A stretch of DNA of 64,000 nucleotides, taken from the NCBI GenBank assembly GCA_020638735.1, contig JACKHZ010000012.1:124001-188000 (forward strand), written 5' to 3'. The notes under the pieces are model-generated. The model searched no databases, was not told the origin of the DNA, and was given only the letters and a program-made list of their open reading frames with translations. Origin of the DNA: Planctomycetota bacterium (GTDB taxonomy: Bacteria; Planctomycetota; UBA1135; UBA2386). The first letter of the stretch is position 1; the number at the start of each line of letters is the position of its first letter. The position numbers and the translations under genes are program-made. Below, one piece after another: positions 24,934-33,291 of this stretch.

Positions 24934-25045
24934 GGCCTTCCGGGCCCTGCACCGCGAGGTGCAGATCGGAAGGTCTTCTTCGACACGAGAGAGCGAAGAG
25001 TGGCTTCGGCCGCCGGGATGAGAGAGCCCGGCGGCCGATTTTTTT
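24934..25045 (+). ncRNA. Candidate small RNA with three hairpins and intrinsic terminator
   Basis: Three consecutive stems on the plus strand. First: 24934-24942 pairs with 24967-24975 (9 pairs), then an internal loop, then 24947-24953 with 24958-24964 closed by a GCGA tetraloop. Second: 24977-24982 with 24994-24999. Third: an 11-pair G+C stem followed by seven T. The region holds no gene and no plus-strand gene precedes it, so the terminator must serve an independent or antisense transcript. The 5' end is uncertain. I could not match it to SRP, 6S, tmRNA or RNase P RNA. Confidence 0.5.
25007..25045 (+). terminator. Rho-independent terminator of the candidate small RNA
   Basis: CGGCCGCCGGG (25007-25017), 9-base loop, CCCGGCGGCCG (25027-25037), then A and seven T. 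Perfect 11-base-pair stem and U-tract, plus-strand orientation. Confidence 0.85.
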
Positions 25046-25126
25046 GGCCGCTCGCCCTTGGCTCCTGGGCCCGTTGGCGGCGTCGGGAGCATCCACCCGA
25101 GCGCGGGCGCAGCTCGCAGAAGAGGC

Positions 25127-25154
25127 TTGCAATGCCCGACGCCTTGGCTAGAGT
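25127..25154 (+). promoter_or_regulatory. Sigma-70-type promoter of tRNA-Asp
   Basis: TTGCAA (25127-25132), 16-base spacer, TAGAGT (25149-25154). Predicted start about 25161, giving a short 5' leader before the tRNA at 25174. Confidence 0.65.
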
Positions 25155-25173
25155 CCCTCGCCCCACATGGCGT

Positions 25174-25250
<77 letters not shown>

Positions 25251-25253
25251 TCC

Positions 25254-25289
25254 AAAGCCCGTCAGCAGCGCAAGTTGCTGACGGGCTTT
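25254..25289 (+). terminator. Intrinsic terminator after tRNA-Asp
   Basis: AAAGCCCGTCAGCA (25254-25267) and TGCTGACGGGCTTT (25276-25289) form a perfect 14-base-pair stem with an 8-base loop, starting 4 bases after the tRNA CCA end. The run of T is short and part of the stem. Confidence 0.88.
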
Positions 25290-25352
25290 GTCGTTTCCGG
25301 GGCCTTCGTCCGGCGGCTGACATGCCGCTGACGGGCCCGCGCCGCGCCCCGG

Positions 25353-25358
25353 TAGATT
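25353..25358 (+). promoter_or_regulatory. Putative -10 element (TAGATT), leaderless
   Basis: TAGATT ends 7 bases before the GTG at 25366. A CTGACG at 25328-25333 could be the -35, with a long 19-base spacer. Confidence 0.45.
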
Positions 25359-25365
25359 GGCCGGG

Positions 25366-26694
25366 GTGAAGCCCCTGCGACTTCTGACCGCGCTGGTGCT
25401 GGCCGCCGCCTCGGCATCGGCCCAGCTGCCCGAACTGCCGGTGGTCTCGCTGCCGGAGGGCGGAGCGGCGTCGTTCGTGGTCCTGGTCCGCGAACCTGGG
25501 CCCCAGGGTCTGGCTCAGGTGGCGACCATCTGGTTCGTCGATCCCGGCCGGCAGGCAGCCGGGCGGTGGCGCGTGCTCGGGGAGAGCCCCTGGGCGGCGA
25601 CGCCGCTGGTCGGTTCGCCGCGGCTGCTGCGCTGGCAGGTGCCGGCGCGTCGCGAACGTGTCCGCGTGCTCCGGCTCTGCGCCCAGGAGGACGGGACGTG
25701 CACCGTCGAGGAGTTGCTGCGAGGGGCGCGGCTGCGCGTGCACGGTGCCACCGGCGACAAGGTCCTGGTCGAGGTGTTCGCGGCGCACGACACCGACCAG
25801 TTCGTACTCGACGCGATCGCCGGCCCGCCGCGCGAACTGGTCCGGCACCTGCAGGTTCTGGCGACGCACGGCGCCGACTGGCTGGTGGTCGTCGACGGCG
25901 AGCTGGCGCGCTTCGACGCGGCGAAGGAGCAGGTCGTGCGCCGCTACGAAGGGGTGGCCGTCGAGCACGACGACGCGCAGCGCGCGGAGGTCGACTGGGA
26001 CGGCGGCCGCTTCGCGGTGCGCCGCGGCGGCTTCGTCGACGCGCAACGGCGCCCGGTCGAGGCGCTGCCGTTCGCCGAGCCGTCGATCGTCTACCGGGCG
26101 CTCACCATCTGGGATCTCGACGCCGGCACGCACCGCGAGGTCTGCGTGCGCACGCAAGCGCAAGGCGGCTCGGGCGTGCCGGTGATCCCGATCGCGATGG
26201 AGACCGAGCTGGTCGGCGGCCTGCTGCGCTACACCGAGCGGCGGCCGGCCGAAGGCGCGTCGAAGGACCTCGACGAGCTCGACTGGGGGCGCGACATGGA
26301 GTGGGTGACGATCGACGTCGCCACCGGCGAAGAGGTGCTGCGGCGCCCGTACGAGCCCCGGCAGCTGCTGGCGCCCGAGCTGCCGCCGGACCAACGCGTG
26401 CCCGAAGCGCTGCGCGAACGCGTCGCCGAGTCACCGATCCGCGCGTGGGGTCTGGCGCAGGACGTCGCCTGGGCGTTCTTGGTCGAGCACGGTACCGACC
26501 TGCCGTTGGCCAAGGACGGCGTCGTCAAGCTCGACGCCGCGTGCCGCACCGCCGACGGCGAACGGCTGCTGGTGCTGCACCGGAGCCGCTTCTACCTGTG
26601 CGACCTCGTCGCCGACACCGTCGTGCAGTGGCCGGCACCGCCCGAACTCGCCGCCGCCCACGCCGTCGAGTTGTGCGAGCTGTCGGCGCGCTGA
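25366..26694 (+). CDS. Secreted protein of unknown function
   Basis: 442 residues from GTG 25366; an upstream TTG would add three residues but overlaps the -10 hexamer. A signal peptide is clear (KPLRLLTALVLAAASASAQ). The mature part has repeated short strand patterns with W and D (VATIWFVDPGR, DWLVVVDGELARF, AEVDWDGGRFAV, ALTIWDLDAG, EWVTIDVATGEEVL), which suggest a beta-propeller-like fold. No catalytic motif is seen and no family is recognised. It stands alone between tRNA-Asp and modA. Confidence 0.72.
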   Translation: MKPLRLLTALVLAAASASAQLPELPVVSLPEGGAASFVVLVREPGPQGLAQVATIWFVDPGRQAAGRWRVLGESPWAATPLVGSPRLLRWQVPARRERVRVLRLCAQEDGTCTVEELLRGARLRVHGATGDKVLVEVFAAHDTDQFVLDAIAGPPRELVRHLQVLATHGADWLVVVDGELARFDAAKEQVVRRYEGVAVEHDDAQRAEVDWDGGRFAVRRGGFVDAQRRPVEALPFAEPSIVYRALTIWDLDAGTHREVCVRTQAQGGSGVPVIPIAMETELVGGLLRYTERRPAEGASKDLDELDWGRDMEWVTIDVATGEEVLRRPYEPRQLLAPELPPDQRVPEALRERVAESPIRAWGLAQDVAWAFLVEHGTDLPLAKDGVVKLDAACRTADGERLLVLHRSRFYLCDLVADTVVQWPAPPELAAAHAVELCELSAR

Positions 26695-26707
26695 GGCGAG
26701 GAAACGC

Positions 26708-26737
26708 TTGCGCGGCGCGGAGCGGGCTCGGTTGAAT
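26708..26737 (+). promoter_or_regulatory. Promoter of the modABC operon, leaderless
   Basis: TTGCGC (26708-26713), 18-base spacer, TTGAAT (26732-26737), 6 bases to ATG 26744. No molybdate-repressor (ModE) palindrome is apparent. Confidence 0.45.
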
Positions 26738-26743
26738 CCGGCC

Positions 26744-27541
26744 ATGCATCCCGCCCCCGGCAATGTGGTCGCGTCGCCGCCGCCGGCCTCGTCGTGGGCG
26801 AAGAGGGCCGCGTGTCTGCTGCTGGCCGGACTCGCCGCGTGTGGCGCTGAGGACCGGGCGAGCCGGCCGCAGAAGGTCATGGTCTTCGCCGCCGCGTCGT
26901 TGACCGCCGCGTTCGGCGCGCTGGAGCAGGCGTTCGAGCAGCGCGAGCCCGAATGTGACGTCGAGCTGCACTTCGCCGGCACGCCGCAGCTCGTGCTGCA
27001 GGTGCGCGAAGGCGCGCCGGTGGACGTGTTCGCGTCGGCGGACGAGGCCAACATGCAGCGCGTCGTCGACGCCGGCAAGGTGGTCGGCGCGCCGGTGTCG
27101 TTCGCCGAGAACCGCCTGACCATCGTCACCGCCGCCGGCAACCCGAAGAACGTGCGTTCGCTCGCCGACCTCGCGCGCGACGACCTGCGGGTCGTCTTGT
27201 GCGGCCCTGAAGTGCCGGCCGGCCGCTACGCGCGGCAGGCGCTGCAGAAGGCAGGTGTCGAGGTCGCCTCGGTTTCCGACGAGCCGAGCGTCAAGGCGGT
27301 CGTGAACAAGGTCGCGCTCGGCGAGGTCGATGCCGGCATCGTCTACGTCACCGATGCGACGGCCGCGGCGGCGCAGGTCGCGGCGGTGCCGGTGCCCGAC
27401 CAGCACAACGTCGCCGCCCGCTACCCGATCGCGGTGCTGGGCGCGGGCCGGGCGCACGCGCTCGGCGAGCGCTTCGTCGCCTTCGTGTGTTCCCCCGACG
27501 GGCAGACCGTGCTGCGTCGTTTCGGCTTCTCGCCGCCATGA
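26744..27541 (+). CDS. modA: Molybdate ABC transporter, substrate-binding lipoprotein
   Basis: 265 residues. The N-terminus carries an export signal ending LLLAGLAACG, a lipobox. The mature part follows ModA closely: VMVFAAASLTAAFGALEQAF, then VELHFAGTPQLVLQVREGAPVDVFASAD, NRLTIVTAAGNP, GRYARQAL, and the closing YPIAVL and FVAFVCSPDGQTVLRRFGF. ModA captures molybdate or tungstate in the periplasm. The start at 26744 matches the leaderless promoter. The stop overlaps the modB start (ATGA 27538-27541). Confidence 0.95.
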   Translation: MHPAPGNVVASPPPASSWAKRAACLLLAGLAACGAEDRASRPQKVMVFAAASLTAAFGALEQAFEQREPECDVELHFAGTPQLVLQVREGAPVDVFASADEANMQRVVDAGKVVGAPVSFAENRLTIVTAAGNPKNVRSLADLARDDLRVVLCGPEVPAGRYARQALQKAGVEVASVSDEPSVKAVVNKVALGEVDAGIVYVTDATAAAAQVAAVPVPDQHNVAARYPIAVLGAGRAHALGERFVAFVCSPDGQTVLRRFGFSPP

Positions 27542-28329
27542 GGCCTGCGTCGCAGCCGATGCCGCGCGCGTTGGTCGCGTTGGCCGCGCTCGCCGTCGTG
27601 CTGCTGGCCGCGCCGCTGCTCGGGCTCTTGTGGCGAACGCCCTGGTCGCGCGCCTTGGCGGTCGTGTTCGACCCGCCGATGCTCGACGCGCTGTGGCTGT
27701 CGCTGCGCTGCTCGGTCGCAGCGGCGATGCTGGCGCTGCTGCTCGGATTGCCGCTGGCTGCGTGGCTGGCGAGCGGCGCGTCGCGCCTGCGCGCGACGGT
27801 GCGCGTGCTGGTGACGCTGCCGATGGTGCTGCCGCCGGTCGTCGGCGGCGTGGCGATGCTGCTCGCGTTCGGCAGGAACGGCCTCGTCGGCGGCCCGCTC
27901 GAGCGCTGGTTCGGTCTGGCGCTGCCGTTCACCAGCGAAGGCGTGGTGTTGGCGGAGACCTACGTGGCGCTGCCGTTCCTGGTGCTGACCGTCGAGGGCG
28001 GGCTGCGTTCGCTCGACGGGCGCTACCTCGACGCCGCGGCGACGCTCGGCGCGGGGCCGTGGCGCGTGTTCCGTGCGGTGACGCTGCCGATGATCGCGCC
28101 GTCGCTGCGCGCCGGGCTGCTGGTGGCGTGGGCGCGCGCGCTCGGCGAGTTCGGCGCGACGATCACCTTCGCCGGCAACCTCGCCGGACACACCCGCACC
28201 ATGCCGCTCGCGGTCTACACGGCGCTCGAGACGTCGCCCGACGCGGCGATCGTTTTGAGCCTGGTGCTGGTGGTGGTTTCGGCCGCCGTGTTGTTTTGCC
28301 TGCGTCGGCAGTGGTTTCCCGCGCGATGA
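27538..28329 (+). CDS. modB: Molybdate ABC transporter, permease
   Basis: 263 residues with about six membrane helices and the binding-protein-dependent permease core. The EAA-type loop is present (LGAGPWRVFRAVTLPMIAPSLRAG) and the ModB family segment ARALGEFGATITFAGN. It starts within the last codon of modA and ends overlapping modC (ATGA), a tight three-gene operon that imports molybdate. Codon use is the same as in its neighbours. Confidence 0.95.
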   Translation: MRPASQPMPRALVALAALAVVLLAAPLLGLLWRTPWSRALAVVFDPPMLDALWLSLRCSVAAAMLALLLGLPLAAWLASGASRLRATVRVLVTLPMVLPPVVGGVAMLLAFGRNGLVGGPLERWFGLALPFTSEGVVLAETYVALPFLVLTVEGGLRSLDGRYLDAAATLGAGPWRVFRAVTLPMIAPSLRAGLLVAWARALGEFGATITFAGNLAGHTRTMPLAVYTALETSPDAAIVLSLVLVVVSAAVLFCLRRQWFPAR

Positions 28330-29390
28330 CCATGGACCTGCACCTCGACGTCGAACTGCGCCGCGAGCGGCTGCTGCTGCGCGCCGCGCTGCAGGTCGCG
28401 GCCGGCGAGACGGTGGCGGTGGTCGGGCCGAACGGCGCCGGCAAGTCGTCGCTGCTGTTGGCGGTCGCCGGCCTGCTGCGCGTCGATCGCGGCCGCATCG
28501 CGCTCGGCGAACGCGTGCTCGACGGCGGCCCGGACGCGCCGTTCGTGCCGCCGGAGCAGCGCGGCGTCGGCGTGGTGTTCCAGGGGCATCTGCTGTTCCC
28601 GCACCTGTCGGCGCTCGACAACGTCGCCTTCGGGTTGCGCAGTCGCGGCGTCGCTCGCGGCGAGGCGCGCAACGCCGCGGCGCGCTGGCTCGAGCGGGTC
28701 GGCCTGGGAGCTGTGCATCACGGCGCGAAGCCGGCGGCCCTGTCCGGCGGTCAGGCGCAGTGCGCGGCGCTGGCGCGCACGCTGGCCACCGAGCCGTCGG
28801 TGCTGCTGCTCGACGAACCGTTGGCGGCGGTGGACGCATCCGGTCGCCTCGAGCTGCTGCGCGAGCTGCGGGAACACCTGCGGCGGTTCGCCGGCCCGCG
28901 CGTCGTCGTCGTGCACGACATCGCCGACGCGCTGGCGTTCGCCGAGCGCGTGGTGGTCATCGAGAACGGCGCGGTCGTGCAGGACGGCGCCATCGACGAG
29001 CTGGTCGGGCGGCCGCGGTCGACCTACGTCGCCGACCTGGTCGGCCTCAACGGCTTCGTCGGCGTCTGCGCCGACAACCACGTGCGCATCGGCGACGTGA
29101 CGCTGACGGTGGCGACGCCGCTCCGCGGCGACGTGCTGGTCACCATCCATCCGCGCGCGGTGGCGTTGTTCCGCGAACGTCCGAGCGGCTCGCCGCGCAA
29201 CGTCTGGACGGCGCGCGCGGTCGACTTCGAGGCGTTGCTCGATCGCGATCGGGTGCGCGTGCGTCTCGACGGCGCGCTGTCGCTGGTCGCCGAGATCACG
29301 CCGGCCGCGGTCGCCGACCTGAGGCTGCGCGACGGCGGCGAGGTGTGGGTCGCGGTCAAGGCGACCGAGATCGGCGTCACGCCGCGTTGA
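28326..29390 (+). CDS. modC: Molybdate ABC transporter, ATP-binding protein
   Basis: 354 residues. Walker A GPNGAGKSS near 37-45, Q loop VVFQGHLLFPHL, signature LSGGQAQCAALART, Walker B VLLLDEPLAAVD, and switch His in VVVVHDIADAL. A C-terminal Mop-type domain follows from about residue 290 (TARAVDFEALLDRDRVRVRL). The signature motif has AQC where RQR is usual, so one basic residue after SGGQ is replaced. Second ATG at 28332 is a possible alternative start, but the ATGA overlap with modB favours 28326. Confidence 0.94.
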   Translation: MTMDLHLDVELRRERLLLRAALQVAAGETVAVVGPNGAGKSSLLLAVAGLLRVDRGRIALGERVLDGGPDAPFVPPEQRGVGVVFQGHLLFPHLSALDNVAFGLRSRGVARGEARNAAARWLERVGLGAVHHGAKPAALSGGQAQCAALARTLATEPSVLLLDEPLAAVDASGRLELLRELREHLRRFAGPRVVVVHDIADALAFAERVVVIENGAVVQDGAIDELVGRPRSTYVADLVGLNGFVGVCADNHVRIGDVTLTVATPLRGDVLVTIHPRAVALFRERPSGSPRNVWTARAVDFEALLDRDRVRVRLDGALSLVAEITPAAVADLRLRDGGEVWVAVKATEIGVTPR

Positions 29391-29405
29391 GCGCGGTCAC
29401 GCCGG

Positions 29406-31655
29406 TCAGCGCCGCTTCTTCTTGCCCTTCTTGCGCCGCTCGTCCTCGCTCGCCTCGGTCACCTCCGGGCGCCGCTGCGACAGCTCGAGCAGCGCGACCT
29501 GGCTGCGCAGCGGCGGCTCGTTGTCGCGGCGGGCGATGCGCTCGCTCTGGCCGTCAGCGAGCACACGCCGCGCCTTGACGTTGTCGAGCAGGGCCATGCC
29601 GAGCACCTCGTCGACGACGCGGCGCTTCAGCTCGGGGTCGTTGATCGGCGCCGCCACTTCGACGCGTCGGTCGAGGTTGCGGATCATCCAGTCCGCCGAC
29701 GACAGGTAGACCGCGGGGTCGCCGCCGTTCTCGAAGTAGTAGACGCGGCTGTGTTCGAGGAATCGGTCGACGATCGCCGTGACGGTGATGTTCTCGCTGA
29801 GGCCCGGCACGCCGGGGCGCAGGCAGCAGACGCTGCGCACGCTCAGCTCGATCTTGACGCCGGCGCGCGACGCTTCGTAGAGGGCGAGGATCACCGACGG
29901 GTCGGCGAGGTTGTTGAGCTTGGCCTTGATGCCCGCGGGCTTGCCGTCGAGCTTGTTGTCGATCTCGGTGCGGATCATGCGCAGCAGCTTGTCGCGCATC
30001 GTGAACGGCGCGACGAGCAGGTGCTCCATCGACGGCACGCGCGTGTAGCCGGTGATCATGTTGAAGGTCTCGGCGACCTCCTCGCCCAGCTCGCGGCGCG
30101 CCGTCAGCACGCCGATGTCGGTGTAGAGCAGGGCCGTGGTGGGGTTGTAGTTGCCGGTGCCGAGGTGGCAGTAGCGCGCCAGGCTGCCGTCGTCCTCGCG
30201 GCGCACGACGAGCGTGCACTTGGCGTGCGTCTTCATGCCGACGATGCCGTAGACGACGTGCACGCCGGCCTGCTCCATGCGGCGGGCCCACTGGATGTTG
30301 GCCTCCTCGTCGAAGCGCGCCTTCAGCTCGACGACGACCGTGACCTGCTTGCGCTGTTGCGCGGCCTCGATCAGCGCCTCGACCATGACGTTCTTGGAGC
30401 CGGCGCGGTAGATCGTCTGCTTGATCGCCAGCACGCGCGGGTCGCGCGCGGCGAGCCGCACGAAGTCCTCGACGGTCGCGAACGAGTCGTAGGGGTGGTG
30501 CAGCAGGATGTCGCCGTCGCGCAGGTCGGCGAACATGTCGTTGGCGCTGGGCCACCGCCACTGGCGGCGCGGCGCCTGCAGCGAGTCCTTCAGCGTCGGC
30601 AGCTCCACCAGCTGGTAGAGCTCCATGATGCGGCCGAGGTTGACCGGGCCGTCGCAGAAGTAGATGTCGTCACTGTCGAGACCGAACGACTTGAGGAAGC
30701 GCTCGAGCACGTCCGGGTGCGCGTCGGAGTCGATCTCCAGCCGCACCGGTTCGCCGCGGCGTCGCTTGACCAGCTCCTTCTCGATCGACGTCATCAGGTC
30801 GGTCGCCTGCACCTCGTCCACCTCGAGGTTGCTGTCGCGCGTGATGCGGAACGTGCACGTGTGCAGCACCTCGAGGCCGGCGAACAGCTCGTGCAGGTTG
30901 GCCTGCACGACGTCGGCGGTGAACACGTAGGCGCGGCCGGCGCCGGTGTCGGGCAGCCGCAGGATGCGCGGCAGCGAGCGCGGCACCTGCACCACCGCCA
31001 TGCGCGGCGCGCGGCGGCCCTGGCGCGGGTCCTGCAGCAGCACCGCGACGTTGAGCGACTTGTTGAGCAGCACCGGGAACGGGTGCGCCGGATCGACCGC
31101 CAGCGGCGTCAGGATCGGGTAGATCTCGCGCTGGAAGTAGCCGTCGACCCACTTCTGCTGCTCGCGGTCGAGCTGCTTGAGAGACGGGAACAGGATGCCG
31201 GCGGCGACCAGCTCCGGCAGCAGCGAGTCGCTCCAGGTGCGGTGCATCGCCGCGGTGAACGCGTGCGCGTCGGTGCGAACGCGCTCGAGCTCTTCGGTCG
31301 GCTTGAGGCCGTCGTGGCTCTCGGTCAGCAGCCCCGCGTCGACCATCTCCATGACGCCGGCGACGCGGATCTCGAAGAACTCGTCGAGGTTGGTGCTGGC
31401 GATGGCGAGGAACTTGACGCGCTCGAGCAGCGGGTTGTTGCCGTCCTGCGCCTCCTCCAGCACGCGCCGGTTGAAGGCCATCCACGACAGCTCGCGGTTG
31501 ACGAACAAGGTGCCCTTGTCGAGGGCGGTCAGCGGCGACCCGGGGTCGACCTGGGGGGCGACGGCGCCGCCGCCCGCGCCTTCCCCCTGGCGGCGCAGCC
31601 GTCCGAGGCTGTCCATCGGCGGTCGCGGTTGCAGGGGCTCCTCGAACTCGGTCAT
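29406..31655 (-). CDS. ppk1: Polyphosphate kinase 1
   Basis: 749 residues, slightly longer than usual because of an N-terminal Pro- and Gly-rich extension of about 45 residues and a Lys/Arg-rich C-terminal tail (ERRKKGKKKRR). Family motifs are clear: RELSWMAFNRRVLEEA, FLAIASTNLDEFFEIRVAG, IKQTIYRAGS, VVVELKARFDEEANI, and the two catalytic histidine segments MKTHAKCTLVVRR and CHLGTGNYN. It makes long-chain polyphosphate from ATP at the inner membrane. ATG 31655 is chosen; earlier codons in the frame lack a coding character. A GATAGC hexamer 6 bases upstream could be the -10. Confidence 0.96.
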   Translation of the reverse strand: MTEFEEPLQPRPPMDSLGRLRRQGEGAGGGAVAPQVDPGSPLTALDKGTLFVNRELSWMAFNRRVLEEAQDGNNPLLERVKFLAIASTNLDEFFEIRVAGVMEMVDAGLLTESHDGLKPTEELERVRTDAHAFTAAMHRTWSDSLLPELVAAGILFPSLKQLDREQQKWVDGYFQREIYPILTPLAVDPAHPFPVLLNKSLNVAVLLQDPRQGRRAPRMAVVQVPRSLPRILRLPDTGAGRAYVFTADVVQANLHELFAGLEVLHTCTFRITRDSNLEVDEVQATDLMTSIEKELVKRRRGEPVRLEIDSDAHPDVLERFLKSFGLDSDDIYFCDGPVNLGRIMELYQLVELPTLKDSLQAPRRQWRWPSANDMFADLRDGDILLHHPYDSFATVEDFVRLAARDPRVLAIKQTIYRAGSKNVMVEALIEAAQQRKQVTVVVELKARFDEEANIQWARRMEQAGVHVVYGIVGMKTHAKCTLVVRREDDGSLARYCHLGTGNYNPTTALLYTDIGVLTARRELGEEVAETFNMITGYTRVPSMEHLLVAPFTMRDKLLRMIRTEIDNKLDGKPAGIKAKLNNLADPSVILALYEASRAGVKIELSVRSVCCLRPGVPGLSENITVTAIVDRFLEHSRVYYFENGGDPAVYLSSADWMIRNLDRRVEVAAPINDPELKRRVVDEVLGMALLDNVKARRVLADGQSERIARRDNEPPLRSQVALLELSQRRPEVTEASEDERRKKGKKKRR

Positions 31656-31856
31656 CGTCACGCTATCGGCATTGCACCCGGCACGGGTGGCGCCCGCCAT
31701 CCCTCATGGAATCTTCATCGTCGTCGTTCCGTGGGACGGGGGAGTGGTCCCATGCTGGGCCATCGAGGGTCGCCCCGATCAAGGGCTTACGACTGCACGC
31801 CGATCCAGGGCGTGGGATCGCAGCGGCACCACACGACGGAAGGAGAGGGGAATCCA

Positions 31857-33098
31857 GTGTCACTCAAGATCGAAGACCTGTTGCGCGCGATGGTCGCCCG
31901 GGGCGCCTCGGACCTTCACATCAAGGCCGGCAGTCCGCCGGGCTTCCGCGTCGACGGCGGCGTCCAGCCGCAGACGGAGTTCGGGGCCCTCGACGCGGAT
32001 CAGACGGCCGACCTGGCCCGCCAGCTCATGTCACCGGAGCAGTGGGAGCGCTTCCTGGCCGACAAGGACATCGACTTCTCGCACGGCGTGAGGGACCTGG
32101 CCCGCTTCCGCGTCAACGCGCTGCACCAGCGCACCGCCGTCGGCCTGGTCATCCGCCAGATCCCCGACCAGATCCCGGACCACAAGACCCTGGGCCTGCC
32201 GCAGATCTGCCTCGACCTGGCGTCGAAGCCGCGCGGCCTGGTGCTGGTGACCGGTCCGACCGGGTCCGGCAAGTCGACGACGCTGGCGGCGATGATCGAC
32301 TACATCAACCAGCACGAGAGCGGCCACATCCTGACGATGGAGGACCCGCTCGAGTTCGTGCACCCGGACAAGAACTGCTTCGTCACGCAGCGGCAGATCG
32401 GCCAGGACTGCGCCAACTTCCGCGAGGGCCTGCGCCGCGCGCTGCGCCAGGACCCGGACGTGATCCTGATCGGCGAGATGCGCGACCTCGAGACGATCTC
32501 GATGGCCATCTCGGCCGCCGAGACGGGCCACCTGGTGTTCGGCACGCTGCACACGACCAGCGCGATCTCGACCGTCGACCGCATCATCGACGTGTTCCCG
32601 ACCGACGCCCAGCAGCAGGTGCGCGTGCAGATGGCCTCGACGTTGCAGGGCGTCATCTCGCAGACGCTGGTGCCGAAGATCGGCGGCGGTCGCGTGGCCG
32701 TGCGCGAGGTGCTGGTCGCGACCGACGGCGTCCGGTCGTTGATCCGCGAGGGCAAGACGCAGCAGATCCTCAACCTGCTGCAGACCGGCAAGCAATACGG
32801 CATGTGCACGCTCGAGGACGAGCTGCTGAAGGCCTACGCCGAGGGCTTGATCGGCGGAGAGGACACGGTCGCGAAGGCCAACCGCCCCGACGACGTGCGC
32901 CGCCGCATGGCGGAGATCCGGCCGAAGGCCGCGGTCGGCGGTGGCATGGACCGCGCCGGGGCGGGCGGGGCCGGAATGGGCGCCGGCCTCGGCGCCGGCG
33001 CTGCGCGCCCCGCCATGGGCGGCGCCCGGCCGACCGGTGTGGTCGGTGGAGCGGGCGCGGCCAGTGGCCTCAAGATGCGCATGCCGCCGCGCTCCTGA
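31857..33098 (+). CDS. pilT: Type IV pilus retraction ATPase PilT
   Basis: 413 residues from GTG 31857, which follows an AAGGAGAGG ribosome-binding sequence. The N-terminal domain reads SLKIEDLLRAMVARGASDLHIKAG. Walker A GPTGSGKST lies at 133-141, the Asp box is MEDPLEFVH, Walker B is VILIGEMRDLETI, and the His box GHLVFGTLHTT. The PilT AIRNLIRE-like segment appears as SLIREGKTQQI. After residue about 360 an unusual Gly, Ala and Met tail (GGMDRAGAGGAG, then GLGAGAA) extends the protein. It powers pilus retraction. The rest of the pilus genes are not in this window. Confidence 0.95.
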   Translation: MSLKIEDLLRAMVARGASDLHIKAGSPPGFRVDGGVQPQTEFGALDADQTADLARQLMSPEQWERFLADKDIDFSHGVRDLARFRVNALHQRTAVGLVIRQIPDQIPDHKTLGLPQICLDLASKPRGLVLVTGPTGSGKSTTLAAMIDYINQHESGHILTMEDPLEFVHPDKNCFVTQRQIGQDCANFREGLRRALRQDPDVILIGEMRDLETISMAISAAETGHLVFGTLHTTSAISTVDRIIDVFPTDAQQQVRVQMASTLQGVISQTLVPKIGGGRVAVREVLVATDGVRSLIREGKTQQILNLLQTGKQYGMCTLEDELLKAYAEGLIGGEDTVAKANRPDDVRRRMAEIRPKAAVGGGMDRAGAGGAGMGAGLGAGAARPAMGGARPTGVVGGAGAASGLKMRMPPRS

Positions 33099-33132
33099 GC
33101 CGCCGGGCTGGGCGGCACGACGGTCGGAGGGT

Positions 33133-33154
33133 GCCGAGGCGTCGTTGCCTCGGC
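33133..33154 (+). terminator. Hairpin after pilT, possible terminator
   Basis: GCCGAGGC (33133-33140), 6-base loop, GCCTCGGC (33147-33154), with further pairing outside. No T-run follows, so intrinsic termination is uncertain. Confidence 0.4.
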
Positions 33155-33251
33155 GGGGCACCGGACTAGGGCATTCGTCCGGCCGTGAGGAGCATCGTCG
33201 CGCTTCGGGGCTTCGCGCCCCGCCGCATGCGCGCCGCGACCGGACGTCCGC

Positions 33252-33257
33252 TACACT
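33252..33257 (+). promoter_or_regulatory. Putative -10 element (TACACT) of the secreted protein gene
   Basis: TACACT lies 34 bases before ATG 33292, so the leader would be about 28 bases and hold a CCGGAG ribosome-binding site. No convincing -35 is seen. Confidence 0.4.
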
Positions 33258-33291
33258 TGCCCCGTCGCCGACCTCCCTCCCCTCCGGAGTC

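Noticed and set aside
24934..25045. Structured RNA considered as SRP, 6S or tmRNA
   Set aside because: No SRP apical loop with the adjoining asymmetric loop, no long 6S-type central bubble, and no tRNA-like ends were seen.
33133..33154. Strong hairpin considered a definite terminator
   Set aside because: There is no T-run after it, so it is listed only as a possible terminator.
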